Assembly (NCBI GenBank): GCA_963716085.1
Contig: OY970288.1
Coordinates: 1,426,001-1,490,000 of the forward strand
Direction of reading: 5' to 3'
Source of the DNA: Persicitalea sp963716085
GTDB lineage: Bacteria; Bacteroidota; Bacteroidia; Cytophagales; Spirosomataceae
DNA: 64,000 nt
This document shows, in pieces, positions 61,756 to 64,000 of the stretch (positions are counted from its first letter, which is position 1; the number at the start of each line of letters is the position of its first letter). Under the pieces are notes generated by a model that ran no database searches, was not told the DNA's origin, and saw only the letters and a program-made list of their open reading frames with translations. The translations under genes and the position numbers were made by a program.

Positions 61756-63516
61756 TCAGTAGCCCGGATTTTGCTCCTCGGCGGGTGGGCCGGGATTGGA
61801 CAGGCGGTCGATGTGGGTCTGCGGGATGGGTCGCAGCTTGTGAAATTCCTTCAGGTTTTCTTTGGCGGCAGGATTGTACGTCGTTACCCGCTCGATGAAG
61901 GTTTCGGTGCGCACCAGGTCGTACCAGCGCTCGTAGTCGCCGCCCAACTCGCGGGCGCGTTCGTCGAGGATGAAGTTGAGCAGCTTGGTGGGGCTGTTGA
62001 TTTCCTCCAGGCCGATTTCCATCGCCTTTTCGGTGCTGGACCGCAGATTGGCCACGCTGCCCCCATCGGTTTTGTAAAAATGAAAAGTCTTTTTCTCGCC
62101 TTCCTTGTAGGCGGCGCGGCGGCGCACCACGTTGAGGTATTCTGCGGCCTTGGCGTAGTTTCCCTTCCGCCCATATGCTTCGGCGGCGATCAGGTAGGTT
62201 TCGGCCAGCCAGAGCAGCTTGAAGTCAAGCCGTCCGTCGGTATCGTTCACGCCGACGCGGGTCGGGTCGAGCATATACTGGTAATGGGGGAAGAATCGGT
62301 CCGTCCATTTGTTTTTGGGAAAAAACACGTAGGGCTTTTTGGCGATTTCGGCGTCGCTGATGCCCTTGTCGAAAGTGAAGACGATGGACGTGTCGCCCTT
62401 GGCAAACTTGGGCTTGCCTACCAGGGCGGGCGAGGGCGCGCTGGCGGCCGTCCACTTTTGGATTTTGGAAACATTGTCGGTGTTGGCAAAGAATACCGTC
62501 TTGTACGCTTTGTAAAAGCGCGAATCAATCCGGCGATTGAAGAGGTTGAAAAGGTACTCCGTGGGCATCAGGCGTACGAACGCCCGGCCGTTCAGTATGT
62601 CGCGGTCCATGCCCCCGCCCGGAATGTTGTCGTACTGGGCCACGTAGTAAAGGTGCGAACTGTTGCCTCCACCGTTCGCGATGGTGTTGGGCGTGTACTG
62701 GATGGCAAACAGCACGTCCTTGTTTTTCTCATTGTCGAAGCGGTGGGCGTCGTGAAAATCCGGCGTCAGGCCGCCCTTGAAGGCGATGACTTTCTCGGCG
62801 TAGAAGGCCGCGCTGTCCATGTCGGTGGGCTTCTGGCCACGCTGGTCCTGCACGGCGCTGCCGCGCGTGAGGTACACGTCGGCCAGCAGGTGCTGGGCCG
62901 CCGCGCGGGTAGGCCGGGCGTAGTCGGCCTGGGTTTCGGGCAGGTTGGTGGCGGCATAAGACAAATCCGTGATGATCGCCTTATAGACATCGGCCACCGC
63001 TGCCCGCTCGAAATCATCCTTCACCACCAGGTTTTCTTCCAGCAACAGCGGTATTTTGCCGAAAGTCTGCACCAGCATGAAGTAGTAGTAGCCCCGCAGA
63101 AAACGAACTTCGCCCTGCCGCCTGGCCCGGGCCTCGGCGGTACGCAAGGCTCCGGTCGCCGCCACATTCGGCAGACGGTTGATGGCGATGTTGGCCGAGT
63201 TGATACCCTTGTAATAATTGTCCCAAAGGCTACGGAAGTTGCCGTTGGTGGAGTTGATGTCCGCCGTGTAAAGGTGAAACTCGTTGCCCGACGACACGCG
63301 GGTGTAAGTGCCGATGTCGGTGCCCAGGTTGCTCAGCCGGATGCCCGACTCGCCCGACCAGAACCGCAGCGGCTCGTAAGCCGCCCACACCAGGGCTTCG
63401 ATGCCTTTCTCGGTGTTGTAAAATTCGTAGCTCACGTTGGAAACCTGCTCTTCTTCCAGAAAATCCTCACAGGACAAGCAGCTCACGGCCATTAATATCA
63501 AAAGGTACTTTTTCAT
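61756..63516 (-). CDS. RagB/SusD family glycan-binding lipoprotein
   Basis: 586 residues, lipoprotein signal (LMAVSCLSC). GINSANIAINRLPNVA, QGEVRFLRGYYYFMLVQTFGKIPLLLEE, LAETYLIAAEAYGRKGNYAKAAEYLNVVRRRA and the tail IDRLSNPGPPAEEQNPGY. Outer-surface partner of the SusC cut by the window end, 18 bases upstream. Confidence 0.95.
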   Translation of the reverse strand: MKKYLLILMAVSCLSCEDFLEEEQVSNVSYEFYNTEKGIEALVWAAYEPLRFWSGESGIRLSNLGTDIGTYTRVSSGNEFHLYTADINSTNGNFRSLWDNYYKGINSANIAINRLPNVAATGALRTAEARARRQGEVRFLRGYYYFMLVQTFGKIPLLLEENLVVKDDFERAAVADVYKAIITDLSYAATNLPETQADYARPTRAAAQHLLADVYLTRGSAVQDQRGQKPTDMDSAAFYAEKVIAFKGGLTPDFHDAHRFDNEKNKDVLFAIQYTPNTIANGGGNSSHLYYVAQYDNIPGGGMDRDILNGRAFVRLMPTEYLFNLFNRRIDSRFYKAYKTVFFANTDNVSKIQKWTAASAPSPALVGKPKFAKGDTSIVFTFDKGISDAEIAKKPYVFFPKNKWTDRFFPHYQYMLDPTRVGVNDTDGRLDFKLLWLAETYLIAAEAYGRKGNYAKAAEYLNVVRRRAAYKEGEKKTFHFYKTDGGSVANLRSSTEKAMEIGLEEINSPTKLLNFILDERARELGGDYERWYDLVRTETFIERVTTYNPAAKENLKEFHKLRPIPQTHIDRLSNPGPPAEEQNPGY

Positions 63517-63534
63517 TTTTTGCTCGATTTACGA

Positions 63535-64000
63535 TTAAAAGGTCAAGTTCACACCCAGCATATAAGTGGTCACGCTCGGCGTAATGAGTCCGGTGGAGCC
63601 CTCGGGATCGGGTCCCCGGAATTCGGTAATCAGAAGGGGGTTCAGGGCCGACACATATACCCGGAAGTTGGAGGTACGCAGCCGGTTCTGTACGGCAGCG
63701 GGCAGTTTGTAGCCCAGCGTGATGTTCCTGACCCGCACGAACGAGCCGTCTTGGTAACGCAGGGTGTTGGCGTTGAGCGGCACCCGCCGACCCGCCACGG
63801 GCCGGGGAAAGGAGTTGGTAGGGTTGCCGGGCGTCCAGTAATCCACGTTTAGCCAGTTGTTGCGGGCTTCGTATTCCAGGTTCTGATAATCGTTAATCAT
63901 CTGGCCCCGGCGGGCAAAAACCAGGAAGTTGAGGTCGAAGCCCTGGTACTCGACGCTGGTGTTGAGGCTGCCGATCCACTTCGGCACCTCGCTACCCAGG
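63535..64000 (-). CDS. SusC/RagA TonB-dependent transporter, C-terminal part (runs off the window)
   Basis: The frame stays open to the window edge (LGSEVPKWIGSLNTSVEYQG), so only the last ~155 residues are seen. PKWIGSLNTSVEYQGFDLNFLVFARRGQM, then LRYQDGSFVRVRNITLGYKLPA, and the final MLGVNLTF are the typical last barrel strands with terminal Phe. It is the first visible gene of the uronate operon; whether it has an STN domain cannot be told. Confidence 0.93.
   Translation of the reverse strand, partial: LGSEVPKWIGSLNTSVEYQGFDLNFLVFARRGQMINDYQNLEYEARNNWLNVDYWTPGNPTNSFPRPVAGRRVPLNANTLRYQDGSFVRVRNITLGYKLPAAVQNRLRTSNFRVYVSALNPLLITEFRGPDPEGSTGLITPSVTTYMLGVNLTF

Noticed and set aside
61549..63495. 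Plus-strand open frame of nearly 650 codons opposite SusD
   Set aside because: Antisense shadow of a well-supported SusD gene.

Overview
The window looks like the chromosome of a Bacteroidota member, most likely order Cytophagales (Spirosomataceae-like; this is an inference from gene style, not from a marker gene). The signs are SusC/SusD outer-membrane pairs, ECF sigma/FecR/STN-domain SusC triplets, many lipoprotein signal peptides, S1 sulfatases with CxPxR sites, near absence of Shine-Dalgarno sequences, and many palindromic intergenic repeats. Almost every gene belongs to glycan uptake and breakdown, so the window reads as a chain of polysaccharide utilization loci (PULs). The presence of five sulfatases, a GH106-like protein, a GH28-like protein, a GH115 relic, beta-propeller proteins and a hexuronate pathway points to a sulfated glycan that contains uronic acid and perhaps rhamnose (ulvan- or pectin/arabinogalactan-like). 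The exact substrate cannot be read from sequence.

Region 1 (about 1-22.6 kb, mostly minus strand) starts, in transcription order, with an ECF sigma factor, a FecR anti-sigma, a signalling SusC and a SusD. It then carries an FAD-dependent oxidoreductase, a sulfatase, a tightly overlapping three-gene module (DapA-like aldolase, PdxA-family dehydrogenase, DUF1537 four-carbon acid sugar kinase), a second sulfatase, an erythromycin-esterase-like protein, a second FAD oxidoreductase, a third sulfatase and a ketose-3-epimerase-like protein; a DUF1080 protein faces the other way. Four copies of a mosaic palindromic repeat sit between these genes. A broken 3' copy of the esterase gene lies at 1864-2244 and is split by a small TA-flanked element, a second copy of which is at 22715.

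Region 2 (23.2-33.3 kb) holds a plus-strand BNR/sialidase-like propeller protein and a minus-strand operon of double cupin, second propeller protein, sodium:solute symporter, GH106-like protein and SnoaL-like protein. Upstream is a yefM-yoeB toxin-antitoxin pair joined to a glycosidase C-terminal fragment.

Region 3 (33.5-49.8 kb, plus strand) has two more sigma/FecR/SusC systems. The first is complete (sigma, FecR, SusC, SusD, sulfatase), although its sigma gene lacks an ATG start. The second is damaged: its SusC stops after about 770 residues, is fused in frame to the last ~50 codons of a type I restriction hsdR gene, and has lost its SusD. A third FAD oxidoreductase and a sulfatase with a frameshift in its leader follow.

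Region 4 (49.8-64 kb, minus strand) is one long operon-like array: SusC (cut by the window edge), SusD, clan GH-A glycosidase, symporter, alpha/alpha-toroid protein, GH28-like protein, SDR, uxaC, second SDR (candidate D-mannonate oxidoreductase), RraA-like protein and mannonate dehydratase, ending in a GH115-like pseudogene. The enzymes give an inner-membrane-to-cytoplasm route from glucuronate to 2-keto-3-deoxygluconate. No rRNA, tRNA, CRISPR array or prophage was seen.
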